DNA from: Pristimantibacillus sp052113225
Lineage (GTDB): Bacteria > Bacillota > Bacilli > Paenibacillales > Paenibacillaceae
Direction of reading: 5' to 3'
NCBI RefSeq assembly: GCF_052113225.1
Contig: NZ_JBFRCT010000006.1
Span: forward strand, 248,001-312,000
DNA: 64,000 nt
The position numbers and the translations under genes are program-made. Shown in pieces: positions 35,720-44,472 of the stretch; the stretch's first letter is position 1; every line of letters begins with the position of its first letter. Under the pieces are notes generated by a model, which searched no databases, was not told the DNA's origin, and was given only the letters and a program-made list of their open reading frames with translations.

Positions 35720-36712
35720 ATGGCACAAACATCAACGATACCAGCACTTCATTCCTTGTATAAAGATTATTTTGATATTGGTGCAGCCGTTAATTTAACG
35801 ACCATTGAGACGCAGAAGGCTGTACTAACCACCCATTACAATAGTATAACCGCGGAAAATGATATGAAATTTGAGCGTGTTCATCCCTCCGAAGAGGTCT
35901 ATACCTTTGATGCGGCTGATCAAATAGCAGACTTTGCTGCTGCTAACGGCATGAAGCTTAGAGGGCATACCTTGGTTTGGCATAATCAGACGCCGGACTG
36001 GGTATTTGAAGGGGCAGACCGGGAAATGCTGCTTGCTCGAATGAAGTCTCATATCGAGACGGTGGTCCGTCGTTATAAAGGGATTGTCTACGGCTGGGAT
36101 GTTGTAAACGAAGTCATCGAGGATAAAAGCGGCGTTTGGCTGCGGGAGTCCAAATGGCTGGATCTAGTGTGTGAGGATTTTATTGCCAAAGCATTTGAAT
36201 ATGCACATGAAGCTGATCCAAACGCTCTATTGTTCTACAACGATTACAATGAATGCAATCCGGAGAAACGGGATAAAATCATTCGTCTCATTCAATCTCT
36301 GAAGGATAAAAATGTACCGATTCACGGTATTGGGCTGCAAGGACATTGGAACTTGAATGGCCCAAGTCTTGAGGAGATTCGGGAAGCCATCGAACGTTAT
36401 GCCGCTACTGGTCTCAAGCTTCAGGTGACAGAGCTTGATATTTCGGTGTTTGATCATGAAGATAAGCGGACTGATCTTACGCAGCCTACGGAAGAGATGC
36501 TGGAGAAGCAAGCTAAGCGGTATGAGCAGGTATTCCAGCTGTTCCGCGAATACAAAGATGTAATTACAGCCGTTACCTTCTGGGGCGCAGCAGATGATTA
36601 CACCTGGCTGAATAACTTCCCGGTTCGGGGACGGAAGAACTGGCCATTTGTATTCGATCAGAAGCATGAGCCTAAAGCATCTTTCTGGAAAATCGCCAAT
36701 TGGCAGAAATAA
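35720..36712 (+). CDS. xynA2: Intracellular endo-1,4-beta-xylanase, GH10
   Basis: 330 aa, catalytic GH10 domain only, no signal peptide or binding module. The acid/base is E131 in GWDVVNEVIED and the nucleophile is E238 in LQVTELDISVF; the substrate segment HTLVWHNQTPDW is intact. It should cut xylo-oligosaccharides inside the cell after AguA has removed the glucuronosyl group, matching XynA2 of the JDR-2 cluster. The ATG at 35720 lies 12 bases after AAAGGAG; a nearer ATG at 35708 overlaps that site. Confidence 0.94.
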   Translation: MAQTSTIPALHSLYKDYFDIGAAVNLTTIETQKAVLTTHYNSITAENDMKFERVHPSEEVYTFDAADQIADFAAANGMKLRGHTLVWHNQTPDWVFEGADREMLLARMKSHIETVVRRYKGIVYGWDVVNEVIEDKSGVWLRESKWLDLVCEDFIAKAFEYAHEADPNALLFYNDYNECNPEKRDKIIRLIQSLKDKNVPIHGIGLQGHWNLNGPSLEEIREAIERYAATGLKLQVTELDISVFDHEDKRTDLTQPTEEMLEKQAKRYEQVFQLFREYKDVITAVTFWGAADDYTWLNNFPVRGRKNWPFVFDQKHEPKASFWKIANWQK

Positions 36713-36725
36713 GCTTGAATGTGAA

Positions 36726-36750
36726 ACGGAGCCCGAAGTTAGGGCTCCGT
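36726..36750 (+). terminator. Hairpin between xynA2 and xynB
   Basis: ACGGAGCCC-GAAGTTA-GGGCTCCGT, a 9-bp perfect stem followed by TCATTATG rather than a T-run, so termination may be partial. Confidence 0.6.
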
Positions 36751-36787
36751 TCATTATGTGTTTTTGGAATATGAGGAGGGTTCATGA

Positions 36788-38347
36788 ATGGCAAAAGCAG
36801 CAAGTACAATGACTTATCGTAATCCGGTACTTCCGGGTTTTTATCCGGATCCCAGCGCCATTCGAGTAGGCGAGGATTATTATATGGTGACAAGTACGTT
36901 TGAATATTTTCCCGGCGTGCCGATATTTCATAGCAAGAACCTTATTCATTGGGAGCAGATCGGTCATGTATTGACTCGTGACAGTCAGGTGAATCTTCTC
37001 TCACGCAACAGCTCGGAGGGAATCTATGCTCCTGTGCTTCGTTATCATGATGGTGTGTTCTATATGATTACGACAGATGTGTATGGGATCAGCAACTTCT
37101 ATGTAACGGCGGCGGATCCGGCAGGACCATGGTCGGATCCCATTCTTATTCCTTATGGCAACATTGATCCTTCGCTGTTCTTTGATGAGGATGGCAAGGT
37201 GTATGTGTCCGCACAAGCTGGGTTTGGCGAAACCTCTCATATTATTCAATATGAGATTGATATTTTAACAGGCAAAGCGCTGACAGAACCGGTTGTCGTA
37301 TGGGAAGGTGATGAAGGTCCATGGGTGGAAGGACCACATTTGTACAAAATTCATGGTACCTATTATATGATGACGGCTTCTGGAGGAACAGGCCCGATGC
37401 ATCGTGAGATCATTGGCCGGAGTGAGTCACCGTATGGACCGTTCGAGATGCTCCCGTATCCGATCCTGACGCATAATCAATTAAAGGATCATCCCATTCA
37501 ATATACGGGCCACGTTGAATTAATTGATGATGTACATGGTAATTGGTGGGCATTATTTCTTGGTGTTCGGCCGCAGAACGGGAAAGGCAGTGTTCTTGGA
37601 CGAGAGACATTCTTAGCACCCGTGAAGTGGAGCGAAGATGGCTGGCCAATGATCGATAATAACGAAGGTCATGTATCTTTGCAGATGGAAGTGCCTGCAA
37701 TTGGGGAGCAGGGAGAAATCCAATCCTTTAAAGATCGGGTCATGACGAGATTTTCATCTAAAGGTCTTGGGCTGGAATGGATGTACACCCGCGTTATTCC
37801 TGGATCGGATGCGGTGTCATTGACGGAGCTGGAGGGCTGCCTCAGGTTAACTGGCAATGCTAGTGGTCTTCGAGACGGAGGAGCGAATGTTTTTGTATGC
37901 CGCCGCCAGCAGCACCATAGCATGAGAATAGAGACCAGGTTGATGTATGAACCGGGTCATGAGGGTGAGATTGCAGGGATTGCCGCGAGACTAAGTGATA
38001 AATCTAATTATTCCATAGGAGTAACCCGGCAAGACGGACGAGCCGGCATTCTTGTAACGGCGTGGAGACAAGGGATAGTGACCAACTATTTTACCCCTAT
38101 AAAAGCTCAAGTACCCGTCAGGCTGTCGATCCGTTCAGACGAGAATGTCTATGAGTTTCTGTATACCTTGGACGGTACTTCGGCAGAATGGATAAGCCTT
38201 GGTACGATGCCTGCTCAGAATTTGACCCCTGATGTAGATGGTGCTTTTACCGGCGTATGTGTTGGGATGTTTGCTGCGGGAACAGAAGCGGGCAGCTCGG
38301 CTTCAGCTTATTATGATTATTTTGAATATGAGGGATTCGCGGAGTAA
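36788..38347 (+). CDS. xynB: Beta-xylosidase, GH43
   Basis: 519 aa. Five-bladed propeller with the general base D21 in GFYPDPSAI and the general acid E181 in GPWVEGPHLYK. A C-terminal beta-sandwich (from about residue 320) is typical of GH43 xylosidases. It releases xylose from the short oligomers made by XynA2 with inversion of configuration. GAGGAGGG lies seven bases before the start. No signal peptide, consistent with a cytoplasmic end step. A strong terminator closes the cluster. Confidence 0.93.
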   Translation: MAKAASTMTYRNPVLPGFYPDPSAIRVGEDYYMVTSTFEYFPGVPIFHSKNLIHWEQIGHVLTRDSQVNLLSRNSSEGIYAPVLRYHDGVFYMITTDVYGISNFYVTAADPAGPWSDPILIPYGNIDPSLFFDEDGKVYVSAQAGFGETSHIIQYEIDILTGKALTEPVVVWEGDEGPWVEGPHLYKIHGTYYMMTASGGTGPMHREIIGRSESPYGPFEMLPYPILTHNQLKDHPIQYTGHVELIDDVHGNWWALFLGVRPQNGKGSVLGRETFLAPVKWSEDGWPMIDNNEGHVSLQMEVPAIGEQGEIQSFKDRVMTRFSSKGLGLEWMYTRVIPGSDAVSLTELEGCLRLTGNASGLRDGGANVFVCRRQQHHSMRIETRLMYEPGHEGEIAGIAARLSDKSNYSIGVTRQDGRAGILVTAWRQGIVTNYFTPIKAQVPVRLSIRSDENVYEFLYTLDGTSAEWISLGTMPAQNLTPDVDGAFTGVCVGMFAAGTEAGSSASAYYDYFEYEGFAE

Positions 38348-38364
38348 CTCTTTCCTCAATGGTT

Positions 38365-38399
38365 AGCCCTGTCTCAAGGTATGAGACGGGGCTTTTTGT
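38365..38399 (+). terminator. Terminator of the aldouronate cluster
   Basis: AGCCCTGTCTCA pairs with TGAGACGGGGCT, ending in TTTTTG. Confidence 0.9.
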
Positions 38400-38430
38400 T
38401 TTACTTCGCTCGCAACTACATAAACTACCC

Positions 38431-38459
38431 TTGACAGGTTAAACTGTGTATAATACTAT
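38431..38459 (+). promoter_or_regulatory. Promoter of the old yellow enzyme gene
   Basis: TTGACA (38431-38436), 17-bp spacer, TACTAT (38454-38459). Confidence 0.6.
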
Positions 38460-38461
38460 TA

Positions 38462-38488
38462 CAGTAACAAAAGTTGTTACAGTTACTG
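38462..38488 (+). promoter_or_regulatory. Palindromic operator just downstream of the -10
   Basis: GTAACAAAAGTTGTTAC (38464-38480) is an inverted repeat, embedded in a wider CAGTAAC/GTTACTG pair. Its place over the expected transcription start suggests a repressor, for example of the HxlR/MarR type that often controls electrophile-responsive reductases. The regulator is not in the immediate neighbourhood. Confidence 0.6.
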
Positions 38489-38529
38489 GACAACGAAATT
38501 ATACGATATGTACACGAGGAGTGGAGAAC

Positions 38530-39654
38530 TTGGATCAGAAGCATAAACCATTATTTGAATCCTTTAAATTCCGGAGTGGGGTTGAGGTCAGCAACCGGAT
38601 TGTTATGGCACCTATGACGCACTCGTCTTCGAATGAGGATGGAACGGTATCGGATGCTGAGCTTGCGTACTATGCACGCCGGTCTGAAGGAGCAGGTTTG
38701 GTCCTTACGGCATGTATTTACGTCACGCCTAACGGCAAAGGATTTCCCGGGGAATTCGCCGGACATAGCGATGAGATGATTCCAGGTTTGACCCGATTGG
38801 CAGAGACGATTAAAGCCAAGGGAGCTAAGGCTGTTCTGCAAATTTTCCATGGTGGTCGTCGAGTACCTCCTGCATTGGTGCCAAACGGCGACGTGGTCAG
38901 CGCAAGTGCAGTTGCAGCGACGGAGAGCCCTGATGTCGTTCCGCGTGAGTTGTCACATGAAGAGATTGAATCGATTATCCATGATTTTGGCGAGGCGACC
39001 CGTCGTGCGGCGCTTGCCGGCTTCGATGGAGTCGAAATTCATGGCGCGAATACTTATCTTCTGCAGCAGTTCTTCTCTCCGCATTCCAACCGCAGAAGTG
39101 ATCAATGGGGTGGAGATATCGATCGTAGACTTACCTTCCCGCTTGCTGTGGTTGATGAAGTAAAACGGGCAGCGGCTGAGCATGCGAAAGGTCCGTTCTT
39201 GGTGGGATACCGCTTCTCGCCCGAAGAGCCGGAAACACCAGGGCTCACAATGGAGGATACGTTCCGCCTGCTTGATGAGCTGGCGCAGAAGGAATTGGAT
39301 TACCTTCATGTATCGCTCTTTGACTTTCGTTCCAAGCCAGCGCGTGGCGCTGATGACAGCAAAACAAGACTCGAATGGATTACGGAGCGGGTAGGACATC
39401 TTGTACCGGTTATTGGCGTCGGTTCGATTCATACAGCTGATGAGGCGATTGAGGTCCAGCAAGCGGGGGCTCCTCTAGTGGCAATTGGACGCGTATTGCT
39501 GACGGATCCGGATTGGGTGCAAAAAGTCGAAACCGGACACGCAGATGAGATTCAATCGAAGCTGAGCTTAAGCTCGCAGAAGCAGCTTGTAATTCCCGAC
39601 GGTTTATGGCAAATGCTAACTGCAAGAGAAGGCTGGCTGTCATTTACCGATTAA
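38530..39654 (+). CDS. NADH:flavin oxidoreductase, old yellow enzyme family
   Basis: 374 aa from a TTG at 38530, eight bases after AGGAG. FMN-binding TIM barrel: NRIVMAPMTHSSS, LQIFHGGRR, and the substrate/FMN segment EIHGANTYLLQQFFSPHSNR then RSDQWGG. The family reduces activated alkenes or other electrophiles with NAD(P)H and often serves in thiol or electrophile stress. Longer in-frame starts lie within the promoter and operator and are unlikely. A terminator follows. Confidence 0.88.
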   Translation: MDQKHKPLFESFKFRSGVEVSNRIVMAPMTHSSSNEDGTVSDAELAYYARRSEGAGLVLTACIYVTPNGKGFPGEFAGHSDEMIPGLTRLAETIKAKGAKAVLQIFHGGRRVPPALVPNGDVVSASAVAATESPDVVPRELSHEEIESIIHDFGEATRRAALAGFDGVEIHGANTYLLQQFFSPHSNRRSDQWGGDIDRRLTFPLAVVDEVKRAAAEHAKGPFLVGYRFSPEEPETPGLTMEDTFRLLDELAQKELDYLHVSLFDFRSKPARGADDSKTRLEWITERVGHLVPVIGVGSIHTADEAIEVQQAGAPLVAIGRVLLTDPDWVQKVETGHADEIQSKLSLSSQKQLVIPDGLWQMLTAREGWLSFTD

Positions 39655-39661
39655 TATAAAT

Positions 39662-39714
39662 GAGGGCTGACAAGATGGTGCGAAAAACGCATCAGCTTGT
39701 CAGCTCTTTTTGTT
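39662..39714 (+). terminator. Terminator of the old yellow enzyme gene
   Basis: GAGGGCTGACAAG pairs with CTTGTCAGCTC and runs into TTTTTGTTTT. It excludes translation of the next gene from the upstream in-frame ATG at 39660. Confidence 0.8.
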
Positions 39715-39776
39715 TTGCGGTAAGCCCGAAGCAAGGTTATACTCGAAATACGAAGAGAACAATTGGAGGCCTCGAG

Positions 39777-40484
39777 ATGACCTTTGATGAAGTAATGTTG
39801 GTTTTAGAGGGAATGGGTAGCGAGCAGACCAAACGGACGTATATCCGGCATGGAGCGCAAGAGCCTTTCTTTGGCGTCAAGATTAGCGATATGAAGAAGC
39901 TCGTGAAGCAGGTCAAGAAGGATCAGGAGCTGGTGTACAAGCTGTATGATTCCGGCAATAATGATGCGATGTATTTGGCCGGACTGACCGTTAATCCTAA
40001 GAGCATCACGAAAGTAACGCTGGAGCATTGGGTGAAGCAGGCTTATTGGTACTCGCTTGCTGAATATACGGTGGCGAATGTGACTGCGGAAAGTCCATTT
40101 GCAACGGAACTGGCGATGGAATGGATCGGAGCATCTGAAGAAATGACCGCTGTCGCCGGATGGAGCACTTACGCGAACTATGTAACCATAGCCCCGGATG
40201 AACAGCTTGATATAACCGAAATCCGAAAGCTTCTGGAGCAGGTACGAAAGACCGTTCATGAGGAGCGTAACCGCGTGAGATATACGATGAACACGTTTGT
40301 TATTTGCGTAGCGTCTTACGTATTGCCACTGGCCGAAGAAGCAAAAGCTGTGGCCGATGCAATCGGCGCTGTTAAGGTCGATATTGGTAATACAGCCTGC
40401 AAGGTCCCGCTCGCCTCTGAGTATATTGCCAAGGTAGAAGCCAGAGGAACAGTCGGTCGCAAGAAGAAGACGTGTATTTATTAA
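39777..40484 (+). CDS. AlkD-like DNA alkylation repair protein
   Basis: 235 aa, entirely helical in character, matching the HEAT-like repeat fold of the AlkD family. Visible family features are FFGVKISDMKKLVKQVKKD near the N-terminus and VRYTMNTFVICVASYV near residue 180. These glycosylases excise 3- and 7-alkyl purines, especially bulky or cationic lesions. The ATG at 39777 follows TTGGAGG. Single gene, convergent with the MFS gene at 40749. Confidence 0.85.
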   Translation: MTFDEVMLVLEGMGSEQTKRTYIRHGAQEPFFGVKISDMKKLVKQVKKDQELVYKLYDSGNNDAMYLAGLTVNPKSITKVTLEHWVKQAYWYSLAEYTVANVTAESPFATELAMEWIGASEEMTAVAGWSTYANYVTIAPDEQLDITEIRKLLEQVRKTVHEERNRVRYTMNTFVICVASYVLPLAEEAKAVADAIGAVKVDIGNTACKVPLASEYIAKVEARGTVGRKKKTCIY

Positions 40485-40492
40485 AATAAAAC

Positions 40493-40536
40493 GGGGCAGT
40501 CCCATGTCATTAAAATGACGAAAGGATAGCCCCTTT
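40493..40536 (+). terminator. Probable terminator of the AlkD-like gene
   Basis: GGGGC (40493-40497) pairs with GCCCC, with an inner GTCATT/AATGAC stem, followed by only TTTG. Confidence 0.55.
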
Positions 40537-40557
40537 GTATTCGGGTTGTACTGCAAA

Positions 40558-40713
40558 CTGCGCATTCGAATGTTCTTCCGATCGCCATTGCTCGGGAATT
40601 AAAGAGGAAAGGTTGGAATCCCCGAGCAAAAGCGAACGCTTAAAAGCTTTCTTCAAGAAAGCTACTTCGTAAGCATCGGCTGACGCTTCTCCAGAATCAT
40701 TCGAATTGCTCCG
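40558..40713 (+). repeat. Palindromic repeat family A, copy 2, with nested family C stem-loop
   Basis: 156 bp. Outer arms ATTCGAATGTTCT / AGAATCATTCGAAT and inner GCTCGGGAATT / GGAATCCCCGAGC. Compared with copy 3 it carries about 30-40 extra bases in the right arm. These include AAGCTTTCTTCAAGAAAGCT followed by ACTTCGTAAGCA (40641-40674), the same stem-loop plus tail seen in family C. It lies between two convergent genes. Confidence 0.85.
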
Positions 40714-40748
40714 TTAGCAATTAACCTGTTTATTAAATTCTAAACCTC

Positions 40749-41948
40749 TTATGCTTGACGAGCGGCCTGCAAGGCTGCCTTTTTTTTGTCCGATTGATCA
40801 AGATTATAGCTGTAGGCTGTAGCGCCAAAGGCAAACAGCGCAAGTACTGCCGCAGTCCAAGGCAGATATTGCAGCCCGTAATGATCCGTTACGAATGCCC
40901 CGGCAGAAGAGCCAACGGCGATTCCGATATTGGCGCTGATCGGCAGCAGGGACGAGGCGAAATCTTTGGCCGTTGGGACAAATTGCTCGGTTAGATGAAT
41001 GAAATAGAGCTGACAAGCCGCATTTATGGTAAACGAGATGAGAGCAATAGCCATCAAGCTGATGACGCCAGGCCATGTGAATTGTACAGTGAAGCCAAAT
41101 AGAAGATAGACAGCTGCATGGATTAGAAACAGCTTTTTCAGCTTCGCCATATACGTTCCGGTTGCGATCTTACCGCCCAGCAAATTGCTTATGATGGTTA
41201 CGGCTCCATAGACAAGCAGGATTGTGCTGGTGCGTCCTTCCGGAATATGCATGACATCCAGCATAAGCGGATTAATATAGGTGTAAATGACGAATATGGC
41301 TGCAATTCCGATGATCGGGATAAGAAAAGCAAGCAGCACTCGCGGGTTCGACATGAGTCGAAACTGGTCCTTCATTGAGCTTTGTATGGCAGGCAGATTT
41401 CTTGGTACGATTTTGTAAAGAAGCAGTAAGCTTAAGATCCCGCAAATCGCGACCAGCCAGAAGGCTGCAGGCCAATCAAAGTGCAGGCCTACGAAGGTTC
41501 CGATCGGAACGCCTAGTACGTTGGCGATGGTAAACCCGCCTATGATGTAGGAAAGCGCCTGACCTCTTCGCTCAGGAGAAACGTAATCTGTACTTATTGA
41601 TACGGCAAGAGATACGCTTAAGCCGCAAAAAATGGCTGTTGCCATCCTTGTCAGAAACAGGACAGGATAAGAAAAGGACAACGCGCTCCCTATCGTGAAC
41701 AAAACAACAAGCGAGGCTCCAATGAGCAGAGCACGGCGTTTCGTGAAATAACCGGCAGCCATCATAACAAAAGGTGTTCCAGCCGCATAAGCAATCGCAA
41801 AGCCCGAGACCATAATGCCGGTTTGCGCAACAGATACGCCTAGACTATCAGCAATAGGGGTCAACAGGCCAACGATGACGTATTCGGTTGTCCCCAGAAT
41901 AAAAGCTAATAAGGTAAATGAAAATATAAGCAGGTTTTCTTTTTTCAT
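40749..41948 (-). CDS. MFS transporter, DHA1 drug/sugar efflux type (YdhP/AraJ-like)
   Basis: 399 aa, 12 predicted membrane helices. The N-half opens with LLAFILGTTEYVIVGLLTPIAD, the signature of the AraJ/YdhP branch, with a loop 2-3 motif AAGYFTKRRAL and GFTIANVLGVPIGTFVG in helix 5. These are proton-linked exporters of drugs or sugars; the substrate is not evident. A GGAGGATA ribosome site precedes the ATG. It may be co-transcribed with the upstream hypothetical gene at 41976-42491 (27 bp gap). Confidence 0.88.
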   Translation of the reverse strand: MKKENLLIFSFTLLAFILGTTEYVIVGLLTPIADSLGVSVAQTGIMVSGFAIAYAAGTPFVMMAAGYFTKRRALLIGASLVVLFTIGSALSFSYPVLFLTRMATAIFCGLSVSLAVSISTDYVSPERRGQALSYIIGGFTIANVLGVPIGTFVGLHFDWPAAFWLVAICGILSLLLLYKIVPRNLPAIQSSMKDQFRLMSNPRVLLAFLIPIIGIAAIFVIYTYINPLMLDVMHIPEGRTSTILLVYGAVTIISNLLGGKIATGTYMAKLKKLFLIHAAVYLLFGFTVQFTWPGVISLMAIALISFTINAACQLYFIHLTEQFVPTAKDFASSLLPISANIGIAVGSSAGAFVTDHYGLQYLPWTAAVLALFAFGATAYSYNLDQSDKKKAALQAARQA

Positions 41949-41975
41949 GTTCAGTATCCTCCAGATTTATTGCTC

Positions 41976-42491
41976 CTACCAGCGTTCAGAGCCAAGAAGT
42001 TTACAGCCTCTTGTCGATAGGTAAGTGTGACCTGGACTAGCGTCCCAGCTGCGCAGCCTTTCTTTCAACAAGTGCGGATTATCGGGTGCTGCCGGGAAGT
42101 AAGTGATCGGAAGCCAGCTGTAATCCGGCAGGGTATCCAGATCAATGCTGCAAACTTCCGTGTTATATATAAATAAATCGCCGATATGAGCAATGCACCA
42201 TTTGTCTACCGGAATCGGAACGGTGTGCTGCAAACAAATTGCGCCTTTAACAGGAGTAGGTTCTCCCGGGCAGACATGTGCCCAAAGTGCGTTTGTGCCC
42301 AGAACATCACTAAAAGCCTGGTAGACGGGCTCATGCATTCGGATATCCCATAAATATTGATGATGGATGTTGTAAGGTTGGTCAACAGGCAGTTCCTTCA
42401 TCCATAAAAGGTAACGCAGCGCGTAAAAGTGCGTCACTGCTCTTGGAAATATGACAAAACCGTTCTGCTTCCAGCATTCTATCTCGTACAT
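41976..42491 (-). CDS. Hypothetical protein, faint resemblance to phytanoyl-CoA dioxygenases
   Basis: 171 aa from the ATG at 42491, preceded by AGAGGTGA. I cannot assign a function. The start (CWKQNGFVIFPRAV) and the stretch YLWDIRMHEPVYQAFSDVLG recall the N-terminal part of PhyH-type Fe(II)/2-oxoglutarate dioxygenases. The protein is much shorter than that family and the HxD...H metal triad is not clearly present. It is rich in Trp, Tyr and Pro. It sits upstream of an MFS gene and is divergent from an AraC regulator, which may control both. Confidence 0.7.
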   Translation of the reverse strand: MYEIECWKQNGFVIFPRAVTHFYALRYLLWMKELPVDQPYNIHHQYLWDIRMHEPVYQAFSDVLGTNALWAHVCPGEPTPVKGAICLQHTVPIPVDKWCIAHIGDLFIYNTEVCSIDLDTLPDYSWLPITYFPAAPDNPHLLKERLRSWDASPGHTYLSTRGCKLLGSERW

Positions 42492-42693
42492 ACGTTCACC
42501 TCTTCGACTTGCTCTCCTACTGTAAAAGCTTAATGGAAGGCTCATTTAGCGGCAATTAAGCATCTTGCCGTATATTCCTGCAATGTGATATATCTTGCTG
42601 TATCTGTGAAAAGGAATGCTGCTTTTTGGGCATTTTCGTGTATGATAAGCCATAATAGATATTGAGGTTTTTTTGGAAATGAGGGAGTAGGAT

Positions 42694-43536
42694 ATGACAG
42701 CTTCTGCTGCCGGAGAGGAAATACAAAGTCACTTGTTGTATGCGGGAAAAGTAAGTGATACGCCAAACTGGAATTTCCCGAGTCATAAGCATGATGATTT
42801 GCATGAAATTATTGTCATTTGCGATGGGGAGGGAACCTTTACGATTGGAGGACAATCCTTCAGCGTAAGCGGAGGAGATATTTTGGTTTATAACAAAGGC
42901 GTGCTGCACGAAGAGCAATCGTCGAGCGATAATCTGCTTATCACCTATTACTGCGGCTTTACGCTGCCTTCGGCAAGTCCGGCGGAGGATTGGGTCATCC
43001 CTCCGGATGTAGAGCCCGTTATTCGGTCCAGCCGCGTGTTTTCGGAGATAGCAGCTTTGATGAAAATGATAGTTGATGAATCGGCTATCAAGGAGGAGGG
43101 ATATGACAGGATTAGCCGTTATTTGATCAATTCCATCATATTACTGCTTCGAAGAGCGGTCCGGAATCAGCAAAATATTAAAGAGCAGGAGTCCAATGCT
43201 GGTCTTGCCGAGCTAATTAAGGATTATATCGACCGAAATTTTAAGCAAAATATTAGCTTGAAGGATTTGGGTCTGCAATTCCACGTTAACCCTTATTATG
43301 TCTCTCATGTATTCAAGGATTATTATCAGATTTCCCCGATCAACTATGCCATTCATCGGCGGATCGGAGAGGCGACCAGACTGCTTGTATCTACAGAAAT
43401 GAAGGTCTGGGAGGTCGCTAAGCTTCTAGGCTACGAAAATCCGAATTATTTCTCGATTATATTCCGCAGAGTCACTGGACTATCTCCCAATCAGTTCAGG
43501 GAAAGCAATCAGCAGAATTTGTTTCCTCACACATGA
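42694..43536 (+). CDS. AraC-family regulator with N-terminal cupin
   Basis: 280 aa. The cupin effector domain (about 20-100) includes HKHDDLHEIIVICDGEG and SGGDILVYNKGVLHE; the C-terminal AraC DNA-binding domain has ISLKDLGLQFHVNPYYVSHV and WEVAKLLGYENPNYFSIIF. It is a one-component, ligand-responsive regulator, unlike the receiver-type AraC proteins elsewhere in the window. It is divergent from the hypothetical-MFS pair, its most likely target. A GAGGGAG ribosome site precedes the ATG. Confidence 0.9.
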   Translation: MTASAAGEEIQSHLLYAGKVSDTPNWNFPSHKHDDLHEIIVICDGEGTFTIGGQSFSVSGGDILVYNKGVLHEEQSSSDNLLITYYCGFTLPSASPAEDWVIPPDVEPVIRSSRVFSEIAALMKMIVDESAIKEEGYDRISRYLINSIILLLRRAVRNQQNIKEQESNAGLAELIKDYIDRNFKQNISLKDLGLQFHVNPYYVSHVFKDYYQISPINYAIHRRIGEATRLLVSTEMKVWEVAKLLGYENPNYFSIIFRRVTGLSPNQFRESNQQNLFPHT

Positions 43537-43546
43537 TTTTTCGATT

Positions 43547-43588
43547 AAAAAAGCGGCAGCTAATGGCGTAAAGCCAATGCTGCCGCTT
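43547..43588 (-). terminator. Terminator serving the PfpI gene
   Basis: AAGCGGCAGC and GCTGCCGCTT form a 10-bp stem with an inner TGGC/GCCA pair. The A-run upstream (43545-43551) becomes a T-run on the minus strand, so it terminates the minus-strand gene. Confidence 0.75.
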
Positions 43589-43609
43589 GCGCGGTATATG
43601 ATTATAAAT

Positions 43610-44209
43610 TTATGAGGTAAGCGCTTCTGCACCTGCTGCCTTGGCAGCGTCCTCCCGGACAAGCTTCAGGAACTCACGCATAAAGCCCGGCAGATCCGGC
43701 CAAGCATGACCCGTCACTAGCTTACCGTCTACATGAAGCGTTTCTGACGCATAACAGGCACCAAGACGCTCCACTTCGAGGCGGGATGCATGGTAGGAAG
43801 TCATCGTACGACCATTAAAATAGCTGTAATCAGGAAGTGCGAGGAATACTTGTGCACCGTGGCAGATCGCACCAATCGGCTTATCAGCATCAATGAAATG
43901 CTGCAGAATACGCGGCAGCTCGGCATCGCCTCGAATATATTCCGGTGCTCTGCCGCCAGGGATGATAATGGCAGCGAATTCGGATGGATCTACATCAGCG
44001 AATCCGATATGGGATTGCAGTTGATGCGCTGGCTTTTCCGTATACGTATCCCAGCCGTCAATAAAATCATGGCAAACCGTATGTAACGTTTTCTGTTTCG
44101 GAGAAGCAATGACAGCCTCGTAGCCTTCCTCTAGTAATCGGTAATAAGGATAATACACTTCTAAAACTTCCGCGGCATCGCCAGTCACAATCAGCACTTT
44201 GTTCGACAT
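43610..44209 (-). CDS. DJ-1/PfpI family protein
   Basis: 199 aa. The nucleophile-elbow Cys116 is in IGAICHGAQVF, preceded by AAIIIPGGRAPEYIR; both are hallmarks of class I glutamine amidotransferase-like DJ-1/PfpI proteins. Members act as glyoxalase III/deglycase-like or stress proteins, some as peptidases. The role here cannot be narrowed. An AGGAGTGAG ribosome site precedes the ATG. Single gene, tail-to-tail with the AraC regulator. Confidence 0.88.
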   Translation of the reverse strand: MSNKVLIVTGDAAEVLEVYYPYYRLLEEGYEAVIASPKQKTLHTVCHDFIDGWDTYTEKPAHQLQSHIGFADVDPSEFAAIIIPGGRAPEYIRGDAELPRILQHFIDADKPIGAICHGAQVFLALPDYSYFNGRTMTSYHASRLEVERLGACYASETLHVDGKLVTGHAWPDLPGFMREFLKLVREDAAKAAGAEALTS

Positions 44210-44225
44210 GGGCTCTCACTCCTCC

Positions 44226-44260
44226 AAAGAATTGTGAAGCAATTCTTACTTCGTAAGCAC
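44226..44260 (+). repeat. Single family C stem-loop
   Basis: AAGAATTG-TGAAG-CAATTCTT followed by ACTTCGTAAGCA. It matches, on the opposite strand, the units at 20000-20150 (AAGAATT stem then CTTCGTAAGGA) and the insert in repeat A copy 2. It lies just upstream of the PfpI gene start. The rest of 44261-44472 shows only AT-rich sequence with no feature I can support. Confidence 0.65.
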
Positions 44261-44472
44261 TAGCTCTGGAAATTTATTGCACAACACAGCTATTATGCTC
44301 CTTGCCCCCTCTTCAGTCAATATTTTCCTTTTGTTTGAGGTGAAAATCGATCGATTCTACTACTCTTTCAACTATGAAGTGCGTGGAATTACCTATAAAA
44401 TAAATAAGAATAGCCATACTGCACGGAGCCATATTTGCTATATTTAAGGAAGGAAGCTGGGGGTGCATCATC

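Noticed and set aside
34776..35747. 323-codon open frame on the minus strand across aguA
   Set aside because: Antisense to a clear GH67 gene, no family signature.
38446..38529. Longer N-terminus for the old yellow enzyme starting at 38446
   Set aside because: It would translate through the promoter and operator palindrome, and homology to the family begins only after the TTG at 38530.
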